A DNA stretch of 64,000 bases from Cladophialophora immunda. Taxonomy: Eukaryota > Ascomycota > Eurotiomycetes > Chaetothyriales > Herpotrichiellaceae. Each line of letters starts with the position of its first letter. The stretch's first letter is position 1. Where the stretch lies: assembly GCF_000835495.1 (NCBI RefSeq), contig NW_015622541.1, positions 7,192,001 to 7,256,000 of the forward strand, given 5' to 3'. Positions 14,552 through 25,320 of this stretch are shown here, one piece after another. The notes beneath the pieces were generated by a model. That model saw only the letters and a program-made list of their open reading frames with translations. It had not been told where the DNA came from and ran no database searches. The translations under genes and the position numbers were made by a program.

Positions 14552-14579
14552 GGGCAGGGCAGGGCAGGGCAAGGCAGGG
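14552..14579 (+). repeat. GGGCA tandem repeat, G-quadruplex-capable
   Basis: Five GGG runs separated by one or two short spacers (GGGCAGGGCAGGGCAGGGCA, then AGGCAGGG) lie 20 bp after the laccase stop, on the coding strand and so likely in its 3' UTR. The pattern satisfies the usual four-run G-quadruplex rule. Confidence 0.6.
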
Positions 14580-15071
14580 CAGGAGGTTGCCGCAGGGTTG
14601 TGGTTGGCGAGGATTCATGCCCTGGCCATGCTTTGCCTTGCATTTTGCTCGAGGGGTGCTCTTTTTCTACTGCGCCATCGCGCCCTTGGTGCTCTTCCAT
14701 CAGCTCTCAGAACGCAACACATTCTTTCCTTTTGCCTCTTCTCCCTTGGAAACCGAATTTGTAGTCTCCGGATCAAAGACACGTAGGATCTGCCACGATG
14801 TGAGAAGTGTATCGGGGGCGGGATATTTGATTTGAATTTTGGACAGGTATTGAATACGTTGTCGCGCAATATTATGATTGTGTTCAAGTAACATCCCATT
14901 CTGACAAAGACTGGTCCTTATCCTGCGATACGTACTCAATGCCTGTGCAATTTGGCTGGAGGTCTGGTTGCACTTTGATGACCGTAACTCCGTTTCCGAT
15001 CCATGGCTTGTCCCCAACTTATCGCAATTTCAATCTTACTCGTTTCAGCGACTGCTCGCAGAATGCTGTTT
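14580..15071. other. Convergent laccase/ATG29 3' region
   Basis: About 0.5 kb between two convergent stops. It should hold both 3' UTRs. No gene was seen. Confidence 0.4.
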
Positions 15072-16640
15072 TCATCTCTCGCTCGCATTGCTAGGTGCAG
15101 TAGAACCACCAGCAGCACCAGCTCCCCCTCCACCTCCACGACCATGACCTTCGCCGCCCCTTGCATCAAAATACCTTGATCTCAAAGCCTGTCCAATCCC
15201 ACTGGTGACCCGCCCTCCAAAACCTCCAAACTGCGTCGTCATCGTGGTGTTCCCCATTCCACTCAACAATGCTTCTTCCAATGCTGATTGTGTCACACTC
15301 GTATCATCGAGGTCGGAGAAGGAGGAGCCCATAGAAGGCGAAGTGTCAGAACCCGGGCCGGTGCCATGGCGGCGAGGGGATGCGGCTGCTGATGCCGATT
15401 GTGAGTGATTGTGCAGGAGGCCACGGTGAGGAGGAGACAAAGGCGTGCCGAGCCTGGGAATGGCGGGCGGCTGGGTTGGTAGGTGACCTTGAGTAGGGTA
15501 TTGAGCATCAGTTCGAGGCGTGGGTCGAGTCGAGGTTGTGTTTGCAGCGGTGGGATGGGTAGGAGAAGACAGAGATGAGGTCGAGGATGTCATGGTTGAT
15601 GGATTCCGCTGAGTTTGCACTGGAGTAGGCGGCTCGATGGTTGGAGACGAGACTATGCGTTCAGATGTCGTACGACGTTGGATGCCAGGTCGCTGTGATT
15701 GCAATCCGCCTCGCAAGGTTGCGCTGGGATCCTGTGGAGAGGAAGATGATGGCCGAGCCTTGTTTTCAGATGCGGGATTGGCAAAGGGGAGGAAAGATGG
15801 CTCGTCTTCTTCATCGTCTTCCTCGTCGTGGGGAGGTGGGTTTTGTGCAAGACTCTTCTCGTCCAGATTGCCCGCCGTTCCTTTCTGGGATTGGTGCTCC
15901 TTTCTGTACGATAGAACGCGGCGGTGCATGGATGACGGGTTCGGTCGACGAGCCATAATACGGGATTGAGTCATCTCATCTTCAGAGTCAGACGATTGAG
16001 GCTGATTACTCCGCGTCTGGCCTGGTGATCTTGCCAATGGATGTTGGATACTGCCTCTTCTAGACTGCGGCGCCTCCGCATCCTTGGAAGACTGCCTCGA
16101 TAACGGCCTCGACGTTCCGGAAGCCACTCTGGACTGTGGACCACCCGCAGCTGCAACAGCCCCCGTCGTATTCCGGAATGGTAGAGAAGTCCTGCTCTTA
16201 GCAGGAGTTCCTGGTGTACTGTCTCCTCCCGCAACAGGACTTCCAAGGTGCTGGGTGGACAAGCGAGAAGGGACACGTGACCCTCCGCTACCAGCTCTCT
16301 TCATCGCCTGGCCACCCACCATGCTGGCTGAAGCTGATCCTGGAGCCGGGGACGGCGTGGCGGATTGTCTATTTCCGACTCGGCGCATCTGGGCCCGGAC
16401 TTGGGATAGTTGTCGCTCGTAGAGCCATGCAGCTTGTTGAAGGAGGAATGTCTGGGAGACTTCGAAGTTCTCCGATAGCGCCTTCCAGTCGATTTCATTG
16501 TTCTTGGACTGGCGAGACATGACATCCCATAGTGCTCGCTCTTTGGCAGCAGACCAAGCCACGGGGGGAGGATCGACGAAGTGACCCCGGTTGAAGGGGA
16601 GACGGATGAAGACTGTGAAGTGGTTCTCGATTTCGGCCAT
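15072..16640 (-). CDS. ATG29: Autophagy-related protein Atg29
   Basis: One exon, 522 residues. The N-terminal domain (about residues 6-90: FTVFIRLPFNRGHFVDPPP, AAKERALWDVMS, IDWKALSENFEVSQTFLLQQAAWLYERQL) is the conserved Atg29 domain, with FVDPPP and IDW as landmarks. In yeast Atg29 joins Atg17 and Atg31 as the scaffold that starts the phagophore assembly site. Filamentous fungi keep Atg29 but have a long disordered Ser/Pro/Arg tail, as here (about residues 95-440). A second conserved patch near the C-terminus (SALEEALLSGM, then FGGRVTSGIGQALRSRYFDAR) is followed by a Gly-rich end. The start at 16640 matches the family N-terminus. Phosphorylation of the Ser-rich tail is likely from family knowledge but is not visible here. 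Confidence 0.9.
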   Translation of the reverse strand: MAEIENHFTVFIRLPFNRGHFVDPPPVAWSAAKERALWDVMSRQSKNNEIDWKALSENFEVSQTFLLQQAAWLYERQLSQVRAQMRRVGNRQSATPSPAPGSASASMVGGQAMKRAGSGGSRVPSRLSTQHLGSPVAGGDSTPGTPAKSRTSLPFRNTTGAVAAAGGPQSRVASGTSRPLSRQSSKDAEAPQSRRGSIQHPLARSPGQTRSNQPQSSDSEDEMTQSRIMARRPNPSSMHRRVLSYRKEHQSQKGTAGNLDEKSLAQNPPPHDEEDDEEDEPSFLPFANPASENKARPSSSSPQDPSATLRGGLQSQRPGIQRRTTSERIVSSPTIEPPTPVQTQRNPSTMTSSTSSLSSPTHPTAANTTSTRPTPRTDAQYPTQGHLPTQPPAIPRLGTPLSPPHRGLLHNHSQSASAAASPRRHGTGPGSDTSPSMGSSFSDLDDTSVTQSALEEALLSGMGNTTMTTQFGGFGGRVTSGIGQALRSRYFDARGGEGHGRGGGGGAGAAGGSTAPSNASER

Positions 16641-18163
16641 ACTGGTGTTGTTGTTTGCGTCCGACTGGTGGCTTGCAGGGTTAGAAACCTAGGGATAAAA
16701 GATATGTTAGCTTCCTCCGAACGTCCAGAAGCAGTTGGCCATGATGGAGAATGATGATGTCTTGAGATGGACAATGACGGAGAGGAAACCAGGCAAGATG
16801 ATGAGGCTCCTTGTTGGGACTGTGGCTGAACGTGGCGCTGTCGTGGCGTAGATAGACGCCACAACTGCCTGGTCTGGGCATCCAGGGGCCGGAGATATAA
16901 TTGTCCGCATATCAACCTCAACCTCGATCCTGTCCTCCTCCTCTTCACCCTCTGTGCTGCAAGATGGATCTCCGTTCGTATCTTCACTTACACGTTGATG
17001 CTGTCTCCTCTCTCCCAGGTAAGAGGCTTCAGTTATGGTGTCCTCAGAGCTTGAGCCTCCTCCCCAGCCAGTCTCAGCATCGTGGTCATGAGCCTGGCCC
17101 CAAATCCAGCACCCAACACAGTATCCTATGCCATCCCAATCACTGGGGACGTCTTGCTGGTAGGCCATGGTTGAATTAGGGCCCTCTTTGCCGTTCGTTG
17201 TGAAGATTTGCGAGACTTTGAGTCAAATGTTTGTCTGCCTCTGTAGCATGGAAGCTGCTGTCATTATCCCACCAAGATGGAGACAAACAAGAACTGGAGA
17301 AGACACACCTCTCAGCCTCCTTCTGCGCTCCCTTTCCCAATGACACCCTGGGGAATATGCCTGCGAATTTCGGAGAGACTGGAAAAATCATGGAACGTCT
17401 GCGCCAGCCAAATAGATTCATTCTTGCCAATGTGAACCTCTCGACATGTCGACGACTAAGCGCTTATGTCGGCGACCCATTTCGCACACGTCTCGGCAGG
17501 ATACACACAGAGAATGTTCAAAAGGTTCTGTCACATTGCAAGATCTTCATCTCGCAGTCAACTCCCTTCATATTGTGTCTTCATATGTGCGGGCCTTGTC
17601 CTGACTCTGCGAAATCAATCTGCTGGAGAGCCACGAAAGTCACCTTCATCTTATCTCTGAGATTGTCATCTACTGGCCACAGGTGCCTCGTTCACGAAAT
17701 GTCTCAAATCATGCTGCAAGAAGACATGGTGGCTCGCCCTGCTTTCCTCTCTCGGATCTTCTCTTCTAAAGGTCGATTCTACCGCACCATGTCGCCAAGG
17801 GTCAGCGTCGATGGTGAAAACTCCAGCACGACTTTGAAAACATTCATCTCAGTTTTCAACTCGTCTCACATCTCCAGAATCACTCTTAAGGACAGACTCA
17901 GACAAATCATTATCCAAGGCGCGTCAAAGGCCTGGAATCCATCATCCTGCTCGATCAGCCCACAGAACCTATTCAAACAAGACTTCAAGCCCGCCGATCC
18001 AGCTCCCCATCTCTCCTCTCACACGTCTTCACTCGTCACCACTCCACTGCACTCAGTACAGGTGTCCTTGTCGGCGTTCCTCTCAGACACAGCAACCCCT
18101 TCCTCAACAGTCACCCGATCCAACATCTCACATATCTCCGACCCCTCTTCATCTCACGACGAG
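16641..18163. other. Intergenic between ATG29 and the gene at 18164
   Basis: It contains the ATG29 upstream region and a minus-strand frame at 16707-17168 (153 codons, acidic centre, no known domain), which I do not call as a gene. On the plus strand the frame of the next gene is open back to 17231, with a first ATG at 17357. That part is Ser/Thr/Leu-rich and looks like a CT-rich leader read as protein, so I kept the later start. Confidence 0.4.
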
Positions 18164-18607
18164 ATGTGCTTCAAGTACAAGTGCGACGCGTGCGAGAAGG
18201 CGAGATACGACTTCTGCCAAAACTACCTCCAGAACCAGGAGGAGCGCAAGTGGTGCGACGTTGCGGTGGAGGAGCCCTGGGGTGGCATGCTTAAACGCTG
18301 CCATACCTGCACCACGATCACCGGCGCCATCAAGGAGTTGAAGGCGCTTGTCTTCCGCGAGCCATGGCTCGTGACCGAGGGAATGGCGGGCGCGCCAGAG
18401 AAGGCCGCCTGGGAGAAGGAGGGGGAGGAGGAGGAGGAAGCCGTCGGGGGTGTTGTCGTCGTCGACGACGACGATGACGCCACCCCCGATGGCTATACGA
18501 AGGAGGAACGGGACCGGGTGCGGCGTGAGGCCGAGGAGGCCGTCATGCGTCGCTGGGGGTTGATGCGGGCGGAGCAGGCCGCGGAGGGGGAAGCCAAGGC
18601 TGAATAG
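18164..18607 (+). CDS. Small Cys-containing hypothetical protein
   Basis: One exon of 147 residues from the ATG at 18164. The N-terminus (MCFKYKCDACEKARYDFCQN) and a second cluster (LKRCHTCTTI) carry regularly spaced cysteines (CDAC, FC, CHTC) that could bind zinc. The C-terminal half is very acidic (runs of E and D), followed by an Arg/Glu-rich helix. Short fungal proteins starting MCF or MCH with such cysteines are common and uncharacterised. Third-position G/C is strong from the ATG onward, supporting coding. The frame upstream is open to 17231, so a longer N-terminus cannot be excluded. No function can be assigned. Confidence 0.6.
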   Translation: MCFKYKCDACEKARYDFCQNYLQNQEERKWCDVAVEEPWGGMLKRCHTCTTITGAIKELKALVFREPWLVTEGMAGAPEKAAWEKEGEEEEEAVGGVVVVDDDDDATPDGYTKEERDRVRREAEEAVMRRWGLMRAEQAAEGEAKAE

Positions 18608-19309
18608 AGAAGACGCCCGCCAGCGAGCATGACGGTCGACTCGGCCGGGGAGACAGGACGTACTGTATTTTTACGGGGCCATGGTCGGGCCGGTGGTGGA
18701 GAGAGCGTGCGCTCTGTCGCCATAGGCGACTGAATAAGAGAGATTTCACATCCTGTTTTCCGTTCTCCGATTCTCCTCTCTTCTTGAGCATCTGGAGCAT
18801 CTTGATCGCATCGTTGTCGACGACAGGATGGCTGCGAATTCAGGCATATCAGCAAGATGGTGACACTGACATTCTGGACAGATGCAGGGCCTTGTCACTA
18901 TCATCGAACACTAATATTGGACAGGGCGCAGCAAGCAACAACCTCTCAAAAGGGTCGAAGTACAGGGCGAGATGGGCGTCTTCTACAGGTTTCTTGGAAC
19001 CTTGCATAGAACACCTGGTGTTACTCGATACCTACCTAGGTAGGCATTCGACGTCGACCTGTCTGCCAGGTTCTTGCACGAGGACCTCGAATGCACCGGA
19101 ACGCATTCCGCATCCCAGCCTCAACCAGTTGTCAGGAAACCAAGCTTGAAGCGAGCAACGTCATTTCAAACAACGCACAGCCACGCAAAACCACTCAGCC
19201 CACCGTGCCCCGGCTTCTTTCTGCAAGGAGAGAATCCAAGAACAACGAAATCTCTGACAAGAAGGGGGTAAATCATCATTTGGGCCGACAAGCCATCCAT
19301 CCAGAAGCC
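18608..19309. other. Intergenic upstream of the GH16-like gene
   Basis: About 0.7 kb with no gene recognised. It includes the 14-bp palindrome at 19031-19044. An in-frame ATG at 19091 would extend the GH16-like protein by 73 residues, but I preferred 19310 (context GCCATGC). Confidence 0.4.
19031..19044. repeat. Perfect 14-bp palindrome CCTACCTAGGTAGG
   Basis: CCTACCTAGGTAGG reads the same on both strands. A related half copy is at 2288-2297. Function unknown; this kind of motif is recurrent in fungal intergenic DNA. Confidence 0.6.
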
Positions 19310-20678
19310 ATGCCCTTCAAAGACGCCCTCGCGCACTTCAAGTCCCAGATCAAGGACCTCCAGCAGGAAGGGCAGAAGATCTTCTCCGGGGGCCAGCAAC
19401 AAAGACAACACCAAGACCCGCAGCAATATCCCGGCGCACAGCAGCATCAACCGCCCCCGATCCCGCAGTCCACACGGCCCAACCAACAGCAATTCCATCC
19501 ACCGGGCGGCCAGCCGGGATTCCCACCCCAGCAGCCAGCGATATACTGGCAGGCTCGCTTTGATCCAGCGGTGCCGGTCAGCGCGGAGTGGGAGCACAAG
19601 CTGGGCAATAACAACGGGTGGGGGAACAATGAGATCGAGCATTATACGGCCGAGGGGGGGAATTCGTTCTAGTAAGTTTGTTTTCGAGTCAACCTTTGAC
19701 ACATCGTCGGGCTGTGGCAATTTCTTTCGTTCTTCTCCAGCAGTGGTTCAAGATCAAGAGGAGGGACTGCTTTGTGGCTTTGGAGAGGTTAGCGGAGAAT
19801 ACAGAACCCATGCTCTGAGAGAGGGAGTAGTTGCTCCGAGACCTGAGAAGCCTCTTGACGTTTGATCGATTGTAGGGGAGTGTAGGCTGTTACATCATGG
19901 TCGAGGATAACGTCTACTGTTTCCTTCTCCCCATCCTGTATTCCTGTCCCATCCTCCACCGCGTTGCGAGAGACAATATCTAACGGACCCTCCTCTCTCC
20001 TCTACTTTCAACAGCACGCCCAACAACCTCCTGGTCCTGCGCGCCACCTCGTCTCCCAACAACCCGGACCCGACGAAGAAATACACCTCGGCACGCCTCG
20101 TCTCGCGACAGCGCCTCTCACGCCCACAGGGCAGCCTAGTGGCGACGCTGACGCTGCCCTGCGCAGGGGGCATCTGGCCCGCATTCTGGCTGCTGCCGTT
20201 CGAGCCGTTCGCGTGGCCGACGGACGGGGAGGTGGACATTGCCGAGACGTGGAACGGCGACGGGGTCAACCACTCGTGCCTGCACTGGGGGTTCTACACG
20301 CCGCAGGACACGATGAAGCACCGCGTCGTGGCCACCCCCGTGCAGGGCATGGCCGGCGGCAGACCCGTGCGGTTCGAGTTCGCGTGGATGCAGGACACGT
20401 CCGCGGGACCGGGACAGGGACAGGGGCGGTTGCTGTGGTGGATTGACGGGCAGGCCGTCATGAAGGCCCCCATCCCGCAGGGCACGCGGCCCATGGCCGA
20501 CTTCGTCGTGCTCCTCAACATCGCCATGGGGGGCAACGTCTGCGCGGGCCAGATCCCCCGCGAGGGCAGCTACGATATGGCGGTGCACGAGATGAAGATG
20601 ATCGAGGAGCCCGAGGCCGGGGGCTGGGCGAGGTTCGAGAGGGACTGGGCATGGGTCAGGGAGGGGAACACCATTTAA
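19310..20678 (+). CDS. Glycoside hydrolase family 16 (beta-glucanase-like)
   Basis: Two exons (19310-19671 and 20015-20678, 343-nt intron with GTAAGT donor and CAACAG acceptor) encode 341 residues. The catalytic GH16 signature is GEVDIAE (E193 nucleophile, D195, E198 acid/base). It is flanked by GGIWPAFWLLP and the later NIAMGGNV motif, all typical of GH16 laminarinase-type enzymes that cut beta-1,3 or mixed-linkage glucans. The junction gives GGNSFYTPNNLLVLRA, matching the family. Oddly, there is no signal peptide. The first about 75 residues are a Gln/Pro-rich disordered stretch after a short amphipathic start (MPFKDALAHFKSQIKDLQQE). The enzyme may therefore be cytosolic or exported unconventionally. 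The intron is unusually long for this window. Confidence 0.88.
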
Positions 20679-21120
20679 GATGGATTAGAGGCGCGTCAAT
20701 TCTTGGTCCTTTCTTTGAGCGTGAAGGAATGATTGATGACCGGTTGGGTTGGAGCCAGTTCACTCACTACACGAAACATATGGACTTCGACCATGGCGTT
20801 TTACAGATTGAATTCATAAATCTCAAAGTCGCCCTGCACCCGTATGTTCCGGGCTGGGGATGGGGGCTGTGCACTGATGAGGTTGCAGCATATTGAGGAG
20901 ACGAGCGAACGTTGGAACAATATTAATGCCCATTTTTAGAGACTCGGTCTCGTGCTGTACACATGTCGTTGGTAGAACAAGCCCAGTTACAATTTCATAC
21001 AATACGTCTCTTTTACTTCTTGACTCTGCGGCATGGGCCATCTGGTTCTTCATCCATCACTGCAACATATTCCCAATCTTCATTTGCCATATCCATGACG
21101 GCAGCCTGATATATGCCGCG
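20679..21120. other. Convergent GH16/rds1 3' region
   Basis: About 440 bp between convergent stops. No gene was seen; expected to hold two 3' UTRs. Confidence 0.4.
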
Positions 21121-22815
21121 TTAACCAGCTTGGTACAAGGCTGGTCCCGCATAGACGTAACTGTTATACGGTCAGCGACATAATCTTTGATCTCCTTCTA
21201 AGTAACGGAACTTACGGATTAACCATCGACAGATTAAACTGTGTAACATATGGATTCTGGCTTGTCAGCGCAATAAAGATAGTTGAGTTGACGGCAGGAC
21301 TGCAGCATCATTCTAGTTAGCATTCGTTCACAACCAACTGGGCCCACCAATCGAACGAGGCGGTCATAAAAAGTGTACGAGGAAGAACTCACTCTCCAGC
21401 ATATGTCGACATGTTGGGCTGGATGACCGCTGCAGTGTTGCCGCTAATGTTGACAAGCGGGATGAAAGTGGCGTTGAGTTGAGAGACGAACAGGGCAAAG
21501 CGGGGTGCATCGGCAAGAGGCGATCGTGCGGTGAGGTAACTATTATTGGGACCGACAGTCTCATTCACATTGCCCCACGAGAATTGGATGGGTCTACCAG
21601 GATAAGACAGAGGGATGGACTTGTTCTGGCTGATAGCGGGACCACAGTCTGAAGACTCGCCCTTCGCGTCGATGCACAAGTTGCTGGAGGCAATACCGGT
21701 GGTGTTTAAGGGGTCAGATCCAGTTGTGTTTGACATGGGGCCAATGTTGGGATTCGTCTTTGCCGGGTTGGGGTTATTCACAATGGTGAGCGCAGGGAAG
21801 TTCTGCCATGCGAGACGAGTTGTGTTCGCAGGGCAGCTCGAGCTGAGAGAGGTTAGAACATGAACCTCGACTTCAGGTACCAGAAAGGGGTGCCTGAATA
21901 GAAACAATCCAATGCTCCAGAGGCGGGAAATGTCTTACATGTATGGAGCTAGCAGTGTCCAAGCCCAAGACTGAGGAATCCCAGGGATGAACCATTCAGG
22001 CATCGGGAACAAGCCATCAAATTGACGGAAAATCAACTGTTGGCGGGCTTCAGTGGTGATAGAGTCAAGCAACAGCGTGGCAGATTCTCGCGAATCCAAG
22101 TGTCCAAGGAAGCCGTAGACACCGCTCTCGCCGAAACGGGTCAGTTTCTGACAAAAGTCAAGAAATTCCCGGACATTGGTGTAGGGATAATTGTAGGTGC
22201 ATTGGGGCGGAGCCTACGTTTATGTTAGTTTGCAGGCTGCAACAGCAGCAAGGAAAGATGCCAGCAACTCACCGCAGGCCCCAGGATGTTGCTAAGCAAT
22301 GTTGCATGGCCAACCTCTTGGTTTGCCATAAACTCGATCAAGAATCGATCCTCTGCAGTCAAGCCGGCATTGTTGAAATCCTGCACGGAGAATCGAGCGA
22401 GACCATTGTGGAAAAGATCCAGCTCAATCCATTCTTGGTAAAGGGCCAGAGTCAATGACTCGTAGTCGAAGTCGGACAGCGGGTGATAATATGGCAGGGT
22501 TCCATTGGTGCCCTGTCCGCCGGCTGGCTGATACGGGACGGGCATGCTAGAAGCTTGGAGTAGCCCATTGTTGTTCGTGTAAGTGACTGGGGCTGGCCCA
22601 GCAGGAGCGATCGATTGAGCCACGGGCGGAGCGCTCAATGCTCCCGTCACGGTGGGACTGGGACCGTTGTAAGGACCATGAGAAGTCGGTCCTGTCTGTT
22701 CACTGCTTCGAACAGGGGGAATGGGGGCGCTCGCGGGCGTGAGAGTGAGTTGAGGAGCAGGAGCAGCCGCTGCAAGAGTGCCAAAGCCCAAGAGAATACC
22801 CGCGTAAGACTTCAT
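21121..22815 (-). CDS. rds1: Rds1-type ferritin-like-domain secreted protein
   Basis: Five exons (22815-22273, 22213-21939, 21842-21393, 21299-21216, 21160-21121) encode 463 residues. The N-terminus MKSYAGILLGFGTLAAAAPAP is a signal peptide, followed by a Pro/Thr-rich stretch. Residues from about 105 (YYHPLSDFDYESLTLALYQEWIELDLF) through NQEVGHATLL and ITTEARQQLIFRQF form the ferritin-like domain. These E and ExxH-type residues would line a di-iron-like site. The C-terminal half (FTIVNNPNP-type segment, SYPGRPIQFSW, TQFNLSMVNPYVYAGPA) is as in fission-yeast Rds1, a stress- and nutrient-responsive protein. The biochemical role of the family is unknown. All five junctions are phase-consistent. 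The acceptor of exon 4 was chosen because it restores DPAVNSTIFIALTSQNPY. Confidence 0.9.
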
Positions 22816-25320
22816 TGTCACGGCAGGAATAGAGAACGAGTCCGGGAACGAAACGAGGGTCAGAGTGCGGCTCTCAGATTTTGCGGGAATTATAACTTTT
22901 CATTGACCACGCTGTCTCACAAACTGCATGACCTCAACATTCCGTCCATACCGAGAGCATCCGGTTGTCAGATCCATCTCGTCCAAGTTCGTCAGAATGC
23001 CCATGGAATCGAGGCTCGGCAAGCGGCCCCGGAACAGCCTTCGACCACATATTTCACCTGTATGAGCAATGGGCGGGGAATATGTAGCTGTCATGGTGCG
23101 CCACACGAGCATTGCCGGTGTTCAAGTCGCCCAATGGACATCCCAGACCAGAGTCGATGAACACAGCTCTTTCGAATCGTGACGTAGTCAATGATGCTTG
23201 CAGAGGTCAGAGAGGCATGAGAGGTAAGACGAGGCTGCGCAAGTCCGTGGTCAAAGATACTCCACTGGGAGGTTTTTGCGTCGCGTCCGAGTGGCCATGG
23301 TATAGGAAGAGATGGAAGTAAGGCGAGGGAGGAGCTGCTGCTGCTGTCATGACGTCTGTGATTGAGGCGGATTAGATATCCTGGGGCTGCATCCCAGTAG
23401 CAGCTCCGGTCCTTGCAGCCATCAACCACCTACCACAGCCCATACCTGAGTGGCACTTGTCAGCTTCTTTCCCGGCTCTGCAGGATTCGAATCGCATCCA
23501 GTCATCGAGTACCACACCTGAACAGAATGCATCAATCAATGGCTGAACGAGGGAGTATGGCACGTCTCGCGTTGTAAGGATGTGGTGAGGTGCAGGTGAG
23601 CAAAAAGCGAAGAGTGCGCAATGCGCGTCTGGACGAGAGTGAGAGTGAAAATGCGGAGAAAGGCCAGTCTATCCGACCCAATCACTGGCTCCCCACACAT
23701 GGCATCATGACTTTCTTCCTGCGCGTCCACGGTTGACGACCTTCACTTTGGAACCAAACAACCACAATATTGGGGTTTGAGTTTTGCCTGCCGTCAATAT
23801 CCTAGGAAGCCCGCGGAAGACGCAAGCGGAGCGCGTAAGATTTACCATCCAGGTCCGCGAGTTCGTTCCTCCGCTCTCCATTCCCATCACTTTCCGACGT
23901 CCAACCAGAGATGCCATGACCTCAGCTCTCTTCGTGCAGCAGTAACATCAGCAGCAGCCAATCTCATTTCGGGGAAAGCCTTGTGATGCAGCCTTCATGA
24001 AAGAGACTTCTCGCCACTGGACATATAACAGAAGTTATCTTCTCAATCTTGATCCTGCCTGGGGCCCGAACAAGCAAGAGAAATTGGATGCGCTCATTTG
24101 GTGAGCAGGCCAGATGTTGCGAATTACACAATCGAAAAGGGCCGTGAGGCGCGGGGAGGAAAGATCAGCATGAGAAACAGGAGGATCAATGCACTTTCCG
24201 CGTCAGTGACGACTGGTGGTGTCGAACCGACCTCGATAGGTATCATCCTCACCCATATACAAATGTGTGTGTGTATATATACGGAGTACTTGGTATATAT
24301 CGTAGCATGACCGACTTCCATGACGGATCAGCTGCAACACCAGTGGGAAAAGGGCCAAGATCTCGCACCATCAGCCCAAAGCTCAGCTGAAAAGCCATCG
24401 AGGCTCGGCAGTGATCCAATGGAGAAATTCATCCCCCCTGAAAAATGGAGAGCCACTGTGAAACAACACAGAAAATTAATATTGCACCATCGCGTCCATC
24501 TGGCCACGCTGCAACTCAGCAGCGCCAACGCGTCACTGGCACCACGGGGGGGCGGTCGATGGCACAGAATGGCATCGATGGGCATCTCGGGTGAGGAGCC
24601 TCACACCAATTTTGGACACTGGGACCTTGCTCCTTTTTCACGTTTCTCTGGCAGACTGGCACCAGCTGCCGCCCGTGATACCCAAACGACAGCGGCTCAC
24701 TCACTCCAGGGCTGTGGACCATGCTACATTGGGACTTTGGGAAGGCTTCTAGCGACGCCCAGATCCTCTGTGGCTGGACTAGGCGCGTCCCCACTGGCTG
24801 ATGGCCCCGGTACCTGCGCAAGCCCCCGAAGCCTTAATTTGAGCCTTTGGGAAGCCTTGGGAGTCTGAAGCGAAACTCTCCTCTCTCCTGACTGGTCTGT
24901 TCGCCCCTTTCACTCCCCCTGGTGGGTGGTTGTGACCTCGCCGTTGCCCACCATGGGTCCATGGGATTCGCGGTAGTGGCCAGACATGGTGTCTGATGGG
25001 CGGCGCTGGGGAAATTGCACTGGGAAGACTCTGAATTAGCCTCAATCGGTGCATGGCTTGACGAGCCGGCCTCCAATCTCCCTGGCTAGCGACAGCAGTA
25101 CAAGAAGCTCAGGGCGCCCAAAGCTATCGTCTTCTTTCCTTTCCTATACTCAAGCTGTGACTTCAGTATCCTGCAAAGCCCTTTGACTTCGGTCGTCCAC
25201 TCTTTCGAGTTCAGCTCACCCACGCTCGTTCAAAGCACCACATCGACGTCCTTCGCTTCTTCGAAGTTGTTTAGTTTTCCTCGATTCCGGTAATTCGATC
25301 TCAATCCAACCAAAATCAAA
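22816..25320. other. 2.5 kb intergenic region
   Basis: Upstream regions of the divergent rds1 (-) and GPI protein (+) genes. Contains a (TG)n(TA)n-like stretch near 24266-24300 and a TACGGAGTA motif at 24280. The frame at 24320-24868 (plus, 182 codons) begins with ATG but has no domain and odd composition; not called. Confidence 0.4.
24280..24288 (+). repeat. TACGGAGTA dispersed 9-mer
   Basis: Third exact copy in the window, next to a short TGTGTGTATATATA tract. Confidence 0.45.

Noticed and set aside
16707..17168. 153-codon minus-strand frame upstream of ATG29
   Set aside because: ATG start and an acidic patch, but no recognisable domain. Overlapping frames are open too, and it probably lies in the ATG29 leader or promoter.
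24320..24868. 182-codon plus-strand frame
   Set aside because: No family resemblance, mixed composition, and an antisense frame open over the same DNA.
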